Source of the DNA: Bordetella genomosp. 12
Lineage (GTDB): Bacteria; Pseudomonadota; Gammaproteobacteria; Burkholderiales; Burkholderiaceae_B
Length of the DNA stretch: 64,000 bases
NCBI RefSeq assembly: GCF_002261355.1
Contig: NZ_NEVU01000002.1
Coordinates: 1,054,001-1,118,000 of the forward strand
Reading direction: 5' to 3'
The first letter of the stretch is position 1. Each line of letters opens with the position of its first letter. The translations under genes were made by a program, and so were the position numbers. The notes below the pieces were generated by a model that did no database searches, was not told the DNA's origin, and saw nothing but the letters and a program-made list of their open reading frames with translations. Below, in pieces: positions 51,743 through 62,061 of the stretch.

Positions 51743-52431
51743 GGATAGACGTGAGCTGGGACATGAGCCGGGTGGAATCCGAACTCGATGTCCTGCAAGG
51801 CCGCTTGCGGCAGGCCGGGCGGCTCGATCCCGCGCAAGCCGTGCCCGCACTGTTGCCCGCACCCCTGCGGGTCTGGCGTCAGGAGGCCGACGGCGAGTTT
51901 TTCCTCTATATCGAAGATGCCCGTTCGGGAGTGCTGGCGGGCTGCATCGTTTTCAACCGGCTCATCGAGGTGAACCGCCGCCTGGACCGGGTGCTGCGCT
52001 CGCCGCACGCGCGTCTGCGTGCGGCCTACCAGCGCCGGGGCGTCGCGGCCAGCCTCTATCAGCGCGAGCTGCAGGCGGGTTACTGCCTCCTGAGCGGGGC
52101 GCGCCAATCATCCGGCGCGCACGCGCTCTGGGAATCGCTGGCCGCCCGCCACGACTCCGGCTATGTCCGGGTCGCGCAGAAGCGTCTCTACGCCCTGCCC
52201 GAGTCGCCCGATCAGGCCTGCCTGGACGATTTGTGCACCCGGCGCCTGCTGTGTGGCGGCGGCTGGACGCTGGCGGCCCTGCTGCGCCTGACCCCAAGGC
52301 GGGGCCAGGCCGTCACGGGTGAGCCGACGCGGCCGGGCCTGCCGCCCCAGGAGGCAGGTCTGTCGCGCGCGAGTCCTTCCCAGGTATTACAATCGACAGA
52401 TGTGGCGGCCCCGCAGCTCTCCAACTCATAA
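51739..52431 (+). CDS. Uncharacterised protein with an acetyltransferase-like region
   Basis: A 230-residue cytoplasmic protein whose start overlaps the stop of the beta-helix gene. The central segment (about residues 45-150) reads FFLYIEDARSGVLAGCIVF, then RLRAAYQRRGVAASLYQREL, GYCLLSGARQSSGAHALWESLA. The RRGVAASLY stretch looks like the CoA-binding R/Q-x-x-G-x-G/A loop of GNAT enzymes, and SG-x-x-Q-S with a downstream W is common in a phage- and plant-pathogen-related branch. The last 70 residues are not similar to anything I recognise. I call it acetyltransferase-like with caution. Confidence 0.6.
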   Translation: MRIDVSWDMSRVESELDVLQGRLRQAGRLDPAQAVPALLPAPLRVWRQEADGEFFLYIEDARSGVLAGCIVFNRLIEVNRRLDRVLRSPHARLRAAYQRRGVAASLYQRELQAGYCLLSGARQSSGAHALWESLAARHDSGYVRVAQKRLYALPESPDQACLDDLCTRRLLCGGGWTLAALLRLTPRRGQAVTGEPTRPGLPPQEAGLSRASPSQVLQSTDVAAPQLSNS

Positions 52432-52566
52432 GGAGGCGCGTGCCGGCATGGAAGGGACGACGCTGCCTGTTCAGACGGGATGCGCCCGCTTTTCCGCTCC
52501 ACTAGAGCGGCCAAGCGAGCGCCTCTCGGCCCGCAACGGTTGGCGGCAGCGCGTCGCCCTGCTTAA

Positions 52567-54873
<2,307 letters not shown>

Positions 54874-54893
54874 ACGCTGTAGCAGTGACGGAA

Positions 54894-54918
54894 AGCGGCC
54901 TTCGGGCCGCTTTTTTTT
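54894..54918 (+). terminator. Rho-independent terminator of icd
   Basis: AGCGGCC and GGCCGCT pair around a stable TTCG tetraloop (54894-54911), followed by eight Ts (54911-54918). It lies 21 bp after the icd stop codon and is a textbook intrinsic terminator. Confidence 0.95.
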
Positions 54919-55156
54919 GCGCCTGAGCGCACAAATTCACCCAACAGGGCCTAACTTTCGTCAAAAAGATCCGCCTTCGGCGATGAAACCTTAAAGAAAG
55001 CTTAATGAAAGTTATAGGTATTTTCCCGTAATTTAGCGTTATTTAAGCAATGAATGAAAGCGGAACGGAAGTTTCGGCTTTTAGACTGCTGGCCTTTTCA
55101 ACCTAAATTCAGTTTGGCTTCAGACATACGTCAGCCAAGAAGAAGGAGACAAAAGG

Positions 55157-55627
55157 ATGCAGCAGGAACCAAGACCCGCGCGCCGCGAATGGGCGGCAGG
55201 CGGGACCATGATCGTGTTGGGGTTGGGCGCGTTTGCCCTGGCCACGACATATCAGCTCGGTACGTTGGGACGCATGGGACCCGGGATGTTTCCGGCCATT
55301 CTGGGTGTGCTCCTGACGCTACTGGGGCTGGCCATTTCCCGCAGCCGCAGTCCGCAGCAGGAGGAGAGCGAAACCTCGGCTGACGAGGCCGCGCCGCAAT
55401 GGCGTGGCTGGGCGTGCATCACGGGCGGCCTGCTCGCCTTCATTCTGCTGGGCCAGTACGGCGGTCTGGTGCCCGCCACGCTGGGCCTGGTTTTTATCTC
55501 CGCACTGGGCGATCGCCAGCACACGCTGAAGACCGCGGCCCTGCTTGCCATCGGTGTGACCGCCCTGGGCGTGGCCATCTTCTCCTGGGGCCTGCAACTG
55601 CAGTTCCCGCTCTTTCGCTGGGGTTGA
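55157..55627 (+). CDS. tctB: Tripartite tricarboxylate transporter small membrane subunit
   Basis: A 156-residue inner-membrane protein with four predicted helices (the first around GTMIVLGLGAFALATTY, others near GMFPAILGVLLTLLGLAI, CITGGLLAFILLGQYG and TAALLAIGVTALGVAIFSW). The pattern LGRMGPGMFPAILG is the TctB hallmark. The ATG at 55157 follows AAGGAG. It precedes tctA by 6 bp. No receptor gene adjoins it; the Bug receptors at 11340-14404 lack their own membrane part and could be among its partners. Confidence 0.93.
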   Translation: MQQEPRPARREWAAGGTMIVLGLGAFALATTYQLGTLGRMGPGMFPAILGVLLTLLGLAISRSRSPQQEESETSADEAAPQWRGWACITGGLLAFILLGQYGGLVPATLGLVFISALGDRQHTLKTAALLAIGVTALGVAIFSWGLQLQFPLFRWG

Positions 55628-55633
55628 CACGAC

Positions 55634-57151
55634 ATGGACATCCTTACCAATCTGGCTCACGGATTTTCGGTCGCCTTCGCCCTGGACAATCTGCTGTGGG
55701 CTATCTTCGGCGTCTTCATGGGCAACCTGATCGGGGTGCTGCCCGGCATGGGCGTGCTGGCGGCGATCTCGATTCTCCTGCCCCTGACCTACACCATGAC
55801 CCCGACCGCCGCGCTGGTGATGCTTTCCGGCATTTACTACGGCTCGCAGTACGGGGGTGGGATCACGTCCATCATGCTCAATCTGCCGGGTACGGCCTCG
55901 CATGCGGTGGCCTGCCTGGACGGCAACCCCCTGGCCCGCAACGGCAAGGCCGGTTCAGCGCTCTTCATGTTGATGTTCTCGTCCTTCTGCGGCGCGTCAG
56001 TCGGGATCCTGGCGATGATCCTGTTTTCGCCCATGCTGGTCGATGTGGCCTTCAAGTTCGGCCCCGCCGAGTACTTCTCGATGATGATGCTGGGCCTGCT
56101 CGCGGGCGCGACCCTGGCCAAAGGGTCGGCGCTCAAGGGTGTTGCCATGGTCGTGGTGGGGCTGCTGTTGGGCGTGGTCGGCACTGACGTCAATACGGGC
56201 ACCATGCGCTTTCACTTCGGGATACTGGAGCTCAGCGATGGCCTGCAGATCGTCGCGCTGGCCATGGGCTTGTTCGGCGTGGCCGACTTCCTCAAGAACA
56301 TCAACCGTATCGGCGACGGCGGCAGTATCGCCAACACCAAGGTCAGCATGAGCGCGATGCGCCCGCAGCCGGGGGACATCAAGCAGGCGCGGGGTGCGCT
56401 GGTGCGCGGTACCGCCATTGGTGCGGCTTTCGGCATCTTGCCGGGCACGGGCCCGACCATTGCGTCATTCATCTCGTATGCCACGGAGAAAAAAGTGGCG
56501 CGCGAGCCGCAACGCTTTGGGCGCGGCGCCATCGAAGGGATTGCCGGGCCCGAGGCCGCGACCAGTGCTTCGACGCAGACCAGCTTCATCCCGACCATGA
56601 GTCTTGGCATTCCGGGAGACCCGGTCATGGCGCTGATGCTCGGTGCGCTGATCATTCACGGGATCCAGCCCGGTCCGCAGATGATGATCGAGCATGCGGA
56701 CATGTTCTGGGGGTTGATCGCCAGTTTCTGGGTGGGCAACGTACTGTTGCTGCTGCTGAACCTGCCCCTGATCGGCATGTGGGTACGCATGCTCAGCGTC
56801 CCATTCCGCTATCTCTTCCCGGCAGCGCTGTTCTTCGTCTGCGTGGGTGTCTACAGCACCAACAACAACCTGTTCGATGTCGGCATGGTGACCTTCTTCG
56901 GCGTGGTCGGCTACATGCTCATGCGACTGCGTTTTGAGCCCGCGCCGCTGTTGCTGGGGTTCGTCCTGGGTCCCATGGTGGAGGAGAACTTCCGGCGTGC
57001 GCTGCTGCTCTCGCGTGGAGACCTGTCGATTTTCGTCAGCCGCCCGATCAGCCTGGGCTTCATCGTGGCCTGCCTGGGCCTGATAGCCCTGCTTGCCGTG
57101 TCGGCCCTGCGTCAACGTCAACGCCGCCGGGCATTGGCCTTAGAAGGTTGA
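55634..57151 (+). CDS. tctA: Tripartite tricarboxylate transporter large membrane subunit
   Basis: A 505-residue inner-membrane permease with about 11-12 helices. TctA hallmarks are GNLIGVLPGMGVLAAISILLP in the first half, GIYYGSQYGGGITSIMLNLPG, and GAAFGILPGTGPTIASFISY with ASTQTSFIPTMSLGIPGDPV, the duplicated signature. It forms an operon with tctB. With a separate Bug/TctC receptor it would use the proton or sodium gradient to import citrate-like or other carboxylates. Confidence 0.96.
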   Translation: MDILTNLAHGFSVAFALDNLLWAIFGVFMGNLIGVLPGMGVLAAISILLPLTYTMTPTAALVMLSGIYYGSQYGGGITSIMLNLPGTASHAVACLDGNPLARNGKAGSALFMLMFSSFCGASVGILAMILFSPMLVDVAFKFGPAEYFSMMMLGLLAGATLAKGSALKGVAMVVVGLLLGVVGTDVNTGTMRFHFGILELSDGLQIVALAMGLFGVADFLKNINRIGDGGSIANTKVSMSAMRPQPGDIKQARGALVRGTAIGAAFGILPGTGPTIASFISYATEKKVAREPQRFGRGAIEGIAGPEAATSASTQTSFIPTMSLGIPGDPVMALMLGALIIHGIQPGPQMMIEHADMFWGLIASFWVGNVLLLLLNLPLIGMWVRMLSVPFRYLFPAALFFVCVGVYSTNNNLFDVGMVTFFGVVGYMLMRLRFEPAPLLLGFVLGPMVEENFRRALLLSRGDLSIFVSRPISLGFIVACLGLIALLAVSALRQRQRRRALALEG

Positions 57152-57157
57152 GATCGC

Positions 57158-57183
57158 GGCCAAGGCGGCAGCGCCGCCTGGCC
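57158..57183. terminator. Hairpin between tctA and the convergent ATPase gene
   Basis: GGCC then AGGCGGC (57158-57169) pairs with GCCGCCT then GGCC (57173-57183) around an AGC loop, with one bulged base. It sits in the 83-bp gap between two convergent genes. No T run follows, so its role as a bidirectional terminator is uncertain. Confidence 0.45.
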
Positions 57184-57234
57184 GGCTCTCCGCCCGCCGT
57201 GGCTGCACCTTGCGGTGCGGTCGCGGCATTTGCT

Positions 57235-58014
57235 TCAGAGCATCTGGCCCAGGAAGGCGCGGGTGCGCACCTGTTGCGGGGCATCAAAGAAAGCCCGCGC
57301 AGGCGCCTGCTCGACGATGCGCCCCTGATCCATAAAGATCACCCGATGAGCCACCTCACGGGCAAAGCCCATTTCATGCGTGACCACCAGCATGGTCATG
57401 TGCTCTTCGGCCAACTGCCGCATGGTCCGCAACACTTCGACGGTCAGCTCGGGGTCCAGCGCCGAGGTCGGCTCATCAAACAACATGATGTCCGGTTCCA
57501 TGGCCAGCGCCCTGGCGATGGCCACGCGCTGCTTCTGGCCGCCGGACAGGCGTGCCGGATAGTTGTCCCGCTTATTGAGCAAACCGACCTTGCGCAGCAA
57601 TTCCTCGGCTTTGGGCACGATGGCATCCCGCTTCATGCCTTTGACGGTCATGGGCGCTTCGATGACATTCTGCAGCACCGTCATGTGCGGAAACAGATTG
57701 AACGACTGAAACACCATGCCCATCTTGCGGCAGATGCGCCGCACCTCGGCGTCCTTGGCATACTCGCTGCGCGCTCCCGCCACCGCCCGGGCCAACGTCT
57801 CGCCCTCCACCGCGATCGAACCTTCGTCGATGGTTTCAAGGTGATTGAGGCAGCGCAGGAAGGTGCTCTTGCCCGAGCCGGACGGGCCGATCACAGCCAC
57901 GACCTCGCCTTTCTGCAAGCTCAGAGACACACCATCGAGCACCTTGACCGAGCCAAACGACTTGACGATGCCTTCGGCTTGGATCATGAGAGGGCTATTC
58001 GTCATACTTGGCAT
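57235..58014 (-). CDS. Polar amino-acid ABC transporter ATP-binding protein (GlnQ type)
   Basis: A 259-residue ATPase of a polar amino-acid importer. Walker A is [10 protein letters not shown] near residue 42, the Q-loop lies in [15 protein letters not shown], the signature is [15 protein letters not shown], Walker B is [13 protein letters not shown], and the H-loop is VVTHEMGFA. The frame allows starts at 58014 and 58005 (MTNSPL); both overlap the end of the permease gene. It is the third gene of a receptor-permease-ATPase operon. Confidence 0.95.
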   Translation of the reverse strand: MPSMTNSPLMIQAEGIVKSFGSVKVLDGVSLSLQKGEVVAVIGPSGSGKSTFLRCLNHLETIDEGSIAVEGETLARAVAGARSEYAKDAEVRRICRKMGMVFQSFNLFPHMTVLQNVIEAPMTVKGMKRDAIVPKAEELLRKVGLLNKRDNYPARLSGGQKQRVAIARALAMEPDIMLFDEPTSALDPELTVEVLRTMRQLAEEHMTMLVVTHEMGFAREVAHRVIFMDQGRIVEQAPARAFFDAPQQVRTRAFLGQML

Positions 58015-58648
58015 AGCGTTTTTCCAGATGCTGGAAGAACCAGGTCAGCACCAAGGTCATGGTGAGATAAAAGGCAGCCGCCACCAGAAAAGGCGTGGTG
58101 GTGAAATCGCGTTGCACAATGCCACGCGCCGTACGCAGGATATCGTTGAGCGCCAGCACGTAGATCAATGAGGTGTCCTTGACCAGGGTAATGGTCTCGT
58201 TGCTCATCGGCGGCAGCACCCGCTGGACCATCTGCGGCAGCACGATGCGGCGCAGGGTCTGCAGATACGTCATGCCCAGGACCTTGCTGCCCTCGTACTG
58301 GCCGCGATCCACGGACAGAATGCCAGCCCGGAAAATCTCGGCGAAATAAGCCGCGTAGTTCAGGGCAAACGCGACGATGGCAGCCGGAAAATCGGGCAGG
58401 CGCACGCCAATGACCGGCACAAATGGCAGGGCAAAGTAGATGAAAAGCAGTTGCAGCATCAGGGGTGTGCCGCGCATCAGCCAGATATAGCCGTTGACCA
58501 GCCTGGACAACAGCTTGAACTTGGAGATACGCGCCAGCGCCAGAACCAGGCCCAGCGGCACCGCCAGGACCAGGGTGATGAAAAACAGCGAAAGCGTGAC
58601 CTTGGCGCCATCGGCCATCGGCCCCAACAGGGATATGACGTAGTCCAT
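57995..58648 (-). CDS. Polar amino-acid ABC transporter permease (HisM/GlnP type)
   Basis: A 217-residue inner-membrane permease with about five helices. The family pattern [25 protein letters not shown], the segment [21 protein letters not shown] and the EAA-like loop [23 protein letters not shown] are clear. It lies 36 bp after the receptor gene and overlaps the ATPase gene by 20 bp at most. Confidence 0.95.
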   Translation of the reverse strand: MDYVISLLGPMADGAKVTLSLFFITLVLAVPLGLVLALARISKFKLLSRLVNGYIWLMRGTPLMLQLLFIYFALPFVPVIGVRLPDFPAAIVAFALNYAAYFAEIFRAGILSVDRGQYEGSKVLGMTYLQTLRRIVLPQMVQRVLPPMSNETITLVKDTSLIYVLALNDILRTARGIVQRDFTTTPFLVAAAFYLTMTLVLTWFFQHLEKRYAKYDE

Positions 58649-58684
58649 GCGGTGTGCGGGCAGCCGCCAGGCCGCCCGCCAGCC

Positions 58685-59473
58685 TTATTTGATGATGTCA
58701 GCGCCGAACCACTGGGTAGCGATGCGGCCCGAAGTGCCGTCTTGCTTCATATCGCCCAGGGTTTTGTCCAGCTTGCCCAACAGTTCGGTGTCATCCTTGC
58801 GGACACCTACGCCATAATCTTCCGTGCCGAAGTTCTCATCCAGTACGCGATACTGCCCTTCGCGCTTGGAGGCCAGATACCGGCCCACGACTTCGTCCAC
58901 GACCACGGCGTCCAGGCGCATGGCGGAAAGGTCCATCAGCGCGGTGACGTTGTCGCCGAACATCTTCAGTTCTTTCAGGCTCTTGAAGACCGCGTCATCC
59001 TTCTTGATGGCATCGATGGCGCTGCTGCCGTCCTGAGCGCCCACCACATGGCCGGCCAGGTCGGCGCGGGTCTTGATGGGCGAATCCACGGCCACCAGAA
59101 TGATCTGATGGTTGGCCATGTACGGGGCCGTGAAGGCGATGTTCTTCTTGCGCTCGTCGGTGATGGTCAAACCGTTCCAGAGCACGTCCACACGCTTGCC
59201 GTTGAGCTCGGCTTCCTTGGCGCTCCAGTCGATGGGCTTGAATTCGACCTCCACGCCCATGCGTCGGCTGGCTTCGCGCGCCATATCGATATCAAAGCCC
59301 ACCAGCTCGTTCTTCTCGTTTCTGAATCCCATGGGCGGGAAGTTGTCGTCGAGACCGACCACGACTTTCTTGGCTTGGGCCGCGGCAGGCGCGCTGGCCT
59401 GCGGGGCGTTATCGCTTTGGCCGCAGGCAGCGAGCAAGGCGGACATCATCAAAACAGCGCTGAGTTTTTTCAT
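58685..59473 (-). CDS. Polar amino-acid ABC transporter substrate-binding lipoprotein
   Basis: A 262-residue family-3 receptor. The start MKKLSAVLMMSALLAACGQS at 59473 gives a lipoprotein signal with the lipobox LAAC (Cys about 17), so it should be anchored to the inner membrane's outer face. Mature motifs are VVVGLDDNFPPMGFRNEKNE, GFDIDMAREASRRMGVEVEF and DVLWNGLTITDERKKNIAFT. The ligand is probably a polar amino acid such as cystine, glutamine or lysine; the exact one is not visible. The open frame upstream is not supported. Confidence 0.94.
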   Translation of the reverse strand: MKKLSAVLMMSALLAACGQSDNAPQASAPAAAQAKKVVVGLDDNFPPMGFRNEKNELVGFDIDMAREASRRMGVEVEFKPIDWSAKEAELNGKRVDVLWNGLTITDERKKNIAFTAPYMANHQIILVAVDSPIKTRADLAGHVVGAQDGSSAIDAIKKDDAVFKSLKELKMFGDNVTALMDLSAMRLDAVVVDEVVGRYLASKREGQYRVLDENFGTEDYGVGVRKDDTELLGKLDKTLGDMKQDGTSGRIATQWFGADIIK

Positions 59474-59596
59474 TTGGATAAGGGCGCATGCGCGCAATAA
59501 ACGCAAAAACGGATAAATGCCGCGGCCCCACGCCACGGCAACGAACCGAATCCGCCATTATATCGGTCCCGTATCCGCCCCGCCCCCGGCGCTCTG

Positions 59597-60175
59597 CTAC
59601 GAGCGGCGCAGCGCCTCGACCTGGATCTGCAGCTCCACCTTGGGCTTGAAACCCATGTCCAGGCCAAAATCCAAGCCAAAATCACGCCGGTTGATCTCGG
59701 CAGACACATCGGCGCCGCACACCTCACGCTTTTCCATGGGGTGCATCATGCACTTGAAATCATCGATATCCAGCGTCACATCGCGGGTCACGCCGCGCAG
59801 CGTCAGTTCGCCTCGCGCCTTCTCGGGCTTGTCGCCGTCAAACTTCGTGAAGCGTCCCTTGAACGTGGCCGTCGGATACTTCTTGGCATCGAAAATGTCG
59901 GCGGCCAGCGCGTGCTGGTTCATTTCGTCGTGCCCGAAGTCCACGGAATTGATGTCGACCGTGATATCGATCGTGCCCGACCTGGCCTGGCGGTCCAGGA
60001 TGATCACGCCGTTGGTGCGATTGAATTTGCCGCGCCACGTGGACAGCCCGCCCATGTGGTCGGCTTCGAAACTGGGGTAGGTATGGGACGGATCAACGTC
60101 ATACGTCACGGGGGCAGCTTGCGCCGACAACGCCGCGAAGGCCAGGCCGGCGGCCAGCAAACTCAGGGATCTCAT
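59597..60175 (-). CDS. YceI-family periplasmic protein
   Basis: A 192-residue exported protein of the YceI family, whose beta-barrel holds an isoprenoid such as octaprenyl chains. The signal peptide (MRSLSLLAAGLAFAALSAQA) precedes VTYDVDPSHTYPSFEADHMG, then GTIDITVDINSVDFGHDEMN and KYPTATFKGRFTKFDGDKPE, as in the family. The ATG is at 60175 after AAGGAG. It is transcribed with, or downstream of, the small envelope genes at 60265-60850, with a hairpin at 60195-60216 in its leader. Confidence 0.93.
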   Translation of the reverse strand: MRSLSLLAAGLAFAALSAQAAPVTYDVDPSHTYPSFEADHMGGLSTWRGKFNRTNGVIILDRQARSGTIDITVDINSVDFGHDEMNQHALAADIFDAKKYPTATFKGRFTKFDGDKPEKARGELTLRGVTRDVTLDIDDFKCMMHPMEKREVCGADVSAEINRRDFGLDFGLDMGFKPKVELQIQVEALRRS

Positions 60176-60194
60176 ACTGACTCCTTATAGGAAT

Positions 60195-60216
60195 AGGCCA
60201 GCCCGGCGGCTGGCCT
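60195..60216 (-). terminator. Hairpin between the small lipoprotein gene and yceI-like gene
   Basis: AGGCCAGCC and GGCTGGCCT pair perfectly over 9 bp with a CGGC loop. On the minus strand it lies 48 bp after the lipoprotein gene and 19 bp before the YceI start. The following bases (ATTCCTAT) are not a strong T run, so partial termination or protection of the YceI mRNA 5' end are both possible. Confidence 0.45.
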
Positions 60217-60264
60217 TTACCTGTTCAGTTTATCGTCAGACTCGTCCCAAAGGCCAATGTGCCG

Positions 60265-60438
60265 TCAATCCAGCACATCGATCATCATGCCGGCGCCAGC
60301 CCCGATCATGGCGCCGGCCGTACCGTCGCCCCCGGAGGCGCGGTCCACCCCGCCGCCGATGAGCCCGCCGGCTGCCGTCGCGCAGCCCGCCAGCATCAGC
60401 ACCAGGAGGGCCGCCGCAAATTTGGCTTTCCTGTTCAT
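60265..60438 (-). CDS. Small glycine-zipper lipoprotein
   Basis: A 57-residue protein starting MNRKAKFAAALLVLMLAGCA at 60438 after GGAGGA. A lipobox LAGC predicts lipid attachment at Cys19. The remaining 38 residues are nearly all glycine, alanine and small hydrophobics (GGLIGGGVDRASGGDG, AGAMIGAGAGMMID), a glycine zipper as in small outer-membrane stress proteins such as those named 'glycine zipper 2TM'. It lies 16 bp downstream of the exported 131-residue protein's gene. It was too short to be called without the lipobox. Confidence 0.8.
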   Translation of the reverse strand: MNRKAKFAAALLVLMLAGCATAAGGLIGGGVDRASGGDGTAGAMIGAGAGMMIDVLD

Positions 60439-60454
60439 AGTCCGTCCTCCTTGA

Positions 60455-60850
60455 TCAGTGAGATTTCTTGACGAGGTCACGCCAGATCACGCCCATGACC
60501 GGCGTGGCCTGCTTGTCGGGGTTGGCTCGGTACCAGGCCGTCACGCGCTCGCTCCATTGCCACAGGTTCATCCCGGCCAACGCTTCGGTAATCGCCTTGG
60601 CCGCGCCGGGCACCTGTTGATTGCGTCGCTTCGCATAAGCATTCTCGGCCACGATCATGTTGGACACCCCGACCAGAAAAGCGCGCCGCTCTTGATCTGA
60701 GGCTGCCAACCACCCCGTGCCGTCGACGACGATGGCGCTGCGCGGCGCGGGCTGGGCTGCCGCGGCTGGCGGCGCCATTTGCGCTTGCGCCGCCCCCAAC
60801 GCACCGGCTAAACACGCGCCAGCCAACCAGCATTGCATTCGTTTATGCAT
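60455..60850 (-). CDS. Exported protein of unknown function
   Basis: A 131-residue protein with a signal peptide (MHKRMQCWLAGACLAGALGA) cleaved near AQAQ, followed by a proline/alanine-rich spacer (MAPPAAAAQPAPRS) and a compact helical part (about residues 45-131) with TGWLAASDQERRAFLVGVSN and LWQWSERVTAWYRANPDK. The ATG at 60850 follows GGGAGG. It leads an operon with the glycine-zipper lipoprotein gene, so a periplasmic or cell-envelope role is likely. I do not recognise its family. Confidence 0.75.
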   Translation of the reverse strand: MHKRMQCWLAGACLAGALGAAQAQMAPPAAAAQPAPRSAIVVDGTGWLAASDQERRAFLVGVSNMIVAENAYAKRRNQQVPGAAKAITEALAGMNLWQWSERVTAWYRANPDKQATPVMGVIWRDLVKKSH

Positions 60851-61465
60851 GTGGACCTCCCTCTGTGGACGTTCCCGGAGTAGGAACGTTTAGGCCATTC
60901 AATTGGCCGTATGTGATCCGCGGCGAACCGCGGATCCCTTTGAACAAAAGTCTTACCCAAGAGATGGTCCTACTATGCCATAGCCCGCCCTGCGCGCCAA
61001 AGCCGGGGGCAGATCACCGCTTCGGTCATCCCTGCATGCACGGCCGTCCTTAACTGCGCCGCCTGCGCGCGCACCCGCTCGACTCCAGGCGGAGACCCGA
61101 TCTCTTTCCATGGCAGCGCGATTGCCAAGGCGGGTGGGCTCGCTCACCGGCGCAAGCGTGATCGGCCCCTGCGCGAATCGGCGCGTTTACGTTCGCTGGA
61201 CTGCCTCGACGATCGGGGGCTTCCCACCTGGGCGCCCATCGGGCGTGCTGGCTTCCTATCCGGCGCCCTGGTGGCTGGGCTACTATTGGAAAAACAGACG
61301 TCAAATAAGCTTATTACATCCATATATGGAATAATCTTTTCAGTTTTACCGGGTTTATCCTAGGTTTGATACGGCGCACAATGCAGTCATTGGGAAACAC
61401 AAACGAACTTTGACGGCACCTCCGCCAGGTCCGCTCCCAGGAACCTAGACCTAAAGGAAACCGCT
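60851..61465. other. Intergenic region of 615 bp with three inverted repeats
   Basis: No gene was recognised: the open frames crossing it have poor composition and no ribosome site. Within the first 90 bp lie three successive inverted repeats (60869-60936, separate entry). The last 150 bp, before the DUF4148 gene, become AT-rich and include the palindrome TCCATATATGGA at 61319-61330, a likely promoter or operator area. The middle (60950-61260) is GC-rich and carries nothing I can name. Confidence 0.5.
60869..60936. repeat. Cluster of three inverted repeats upstream of the envelope operon
   Basis: Three different palindromes follow each other with gaps of 3 and 6 bp: ACGTTCC/GGAACGT (60869-60889), GGCCA/TGGCC (60893-60908) and GATCCGCGG/CCGCGGATC with a CGAA loop (60915-60936). 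All arms are perfect. They lie 19-86 bp upstream of the ATG at 60850, where promoter and 5' leader of the minus-strand operon should be. Confidence 0.6.
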
Positions 61466-61795
61466 ATGAAAACCCTGACTTCCGCCCTATTGATGTCGAT
61501 GGCCATGCTGAGCGCTGGTGCTTACGCCTCGCAGAACGTCGAACCGAACAACGTGCCCTTCCAAGGCGTCTACGGCCAGCAACAGCAAGGCAAGAGCAGC
61601 GCCCAGGTGCAGGATGAGCTGGCCCATGCCAAGGCTACCGGCCAGTACACCTTCGGTGAGAACGACTATCCGCCCGCCGTTGCCACGGTGACCTCGGGCA
61701 AGACGCGCCAACAAGTCAAGGACGAGCTGGCCCAGGCCAAGGCCAATGGTGACTACACCTTTGGTGAGCTGGACTACCCGCCCCATGCCAACTAA
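61466..61795 (+). CDS. DUF4148 protein with two repeats
   Basis: A 109-residue exported protein. The signal peptide MKTLTSALLMSMAMLSAGAY ends about ASQ. The rest holds two copies of a 28-residue unit: SSAQVQDELAHAKATGQYTF (about 44-63, followed by GENDYPPA) and TRQQVKDELAQAKANGDYTF (about 79-98, followed by GELDYPPH). Each unit contains DELA-AKA-G-YTFGE-DYPP. DUF4148 proteins are small periplasmic proteins, common in Burkholderiales, with unknown function. The ATG follows AAAGGAAA. The gene is monocistronic. Confidence 0.88.
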   Translation: MKTLTSALLMSMAMLSAGAYASQNVEPNNVPFQGVYGQQQQGKSSAQVQDELAHAKATGQYTFGENDYPPAVATVTSGKTRQQVKDELAQAKANGDYTFGELDYPPHAN

Positions 61796-61827
61796 GTAAG
61801 TAAGCGCGAGCCACGCGTGACGCAGTA

Positions 61828-61867
61828 GCAGTACCAGCAAGTGCAGTACCAAGCAGTTGCAATACCA
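61828..61867 (+). repeat. Three short direct repeats after the DUF4148 gene
   Basis: GCAGTACCA occurs at 61828-61836 and 61843-61851 and as GCAATACCA at 61859-61867, with starts 15 and 16 bp apart. The intervening bases are also similar (AGCAAGT and AGCAGTT), so the unit is about 15-16 bp. It lies 32 bp after the DUF4148 stop, in an untranslated stretch. Confidence 0.6.
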
Positions 61868-61882
61868 GGTAGTAGCAGTGAC

Positions 61883-61958
61883 GGGCCAGAACATCGGCCC
61901 GAGCGACAAACCGGGCCAGAGCATCGGCCCGGTGCAGTAGAGGCCAGAACATCGGCCT
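61883..61958. repeat. Three phased copies of an 18-bp inverted repeat
   Basis: GGGCCAGAACATCGGCCC (61883-61900), GGGCCAGAGCATCGGCCC (61913-61930) and AGGCCAGAACATCGGCCT (61941-61958) each have 5-bp self-complementary arms and a conserved 8-base centre. The third copy has changed both outer arm bases together (G-C to A-T), which keeps the pairing. Starts are 30 and 28 bp apart, close to three helical turns. Confidence 0.75.
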
Positions 61959-61980
61959 TAGCCGGAGTTGCTTCGGCTGG

Positions 61981-62008
61981 AAACGCCGGCTCCCTCCAGC
62001 CGGCGTTT
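61981..62008. terminator. Perfect 11-bp hairpin before the exporter gene
   Basis: AAACGCCGGCT and AGCCGGCGTTT pair perfectly over 11 bp around a CCCTCC loop. The A and T ends make it usable as a terminator in both directions, and TTTCCGTTTT follows on the plus strand. It ends the repeat-containing region after the DUF4148 gene. A smaller hairpin (AGCCG/CGGCT) lies just before it at 61960-61978. Confidence 0.65.
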
Positions 62009-62061
62009 CCGTTTTGGCGATCTGGTCTACTATGCGCGCTCGCCCGGATTTCCCCGACCTG

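Noticed and set aside
61110-61334. A 74-codon frame rich in Trp and Tyr at its end.
   Set aside because: No ribosome site, no similarity to known proteins, and it lies in the region that also serves as promoter area; a decayed gene cannot be excluded.
61828-61958. Considered as a small CRISPR array.
   Set aside because: Units are only 15-18 bp, spacers are not unique sequences of constant length, and no cas gene is present.
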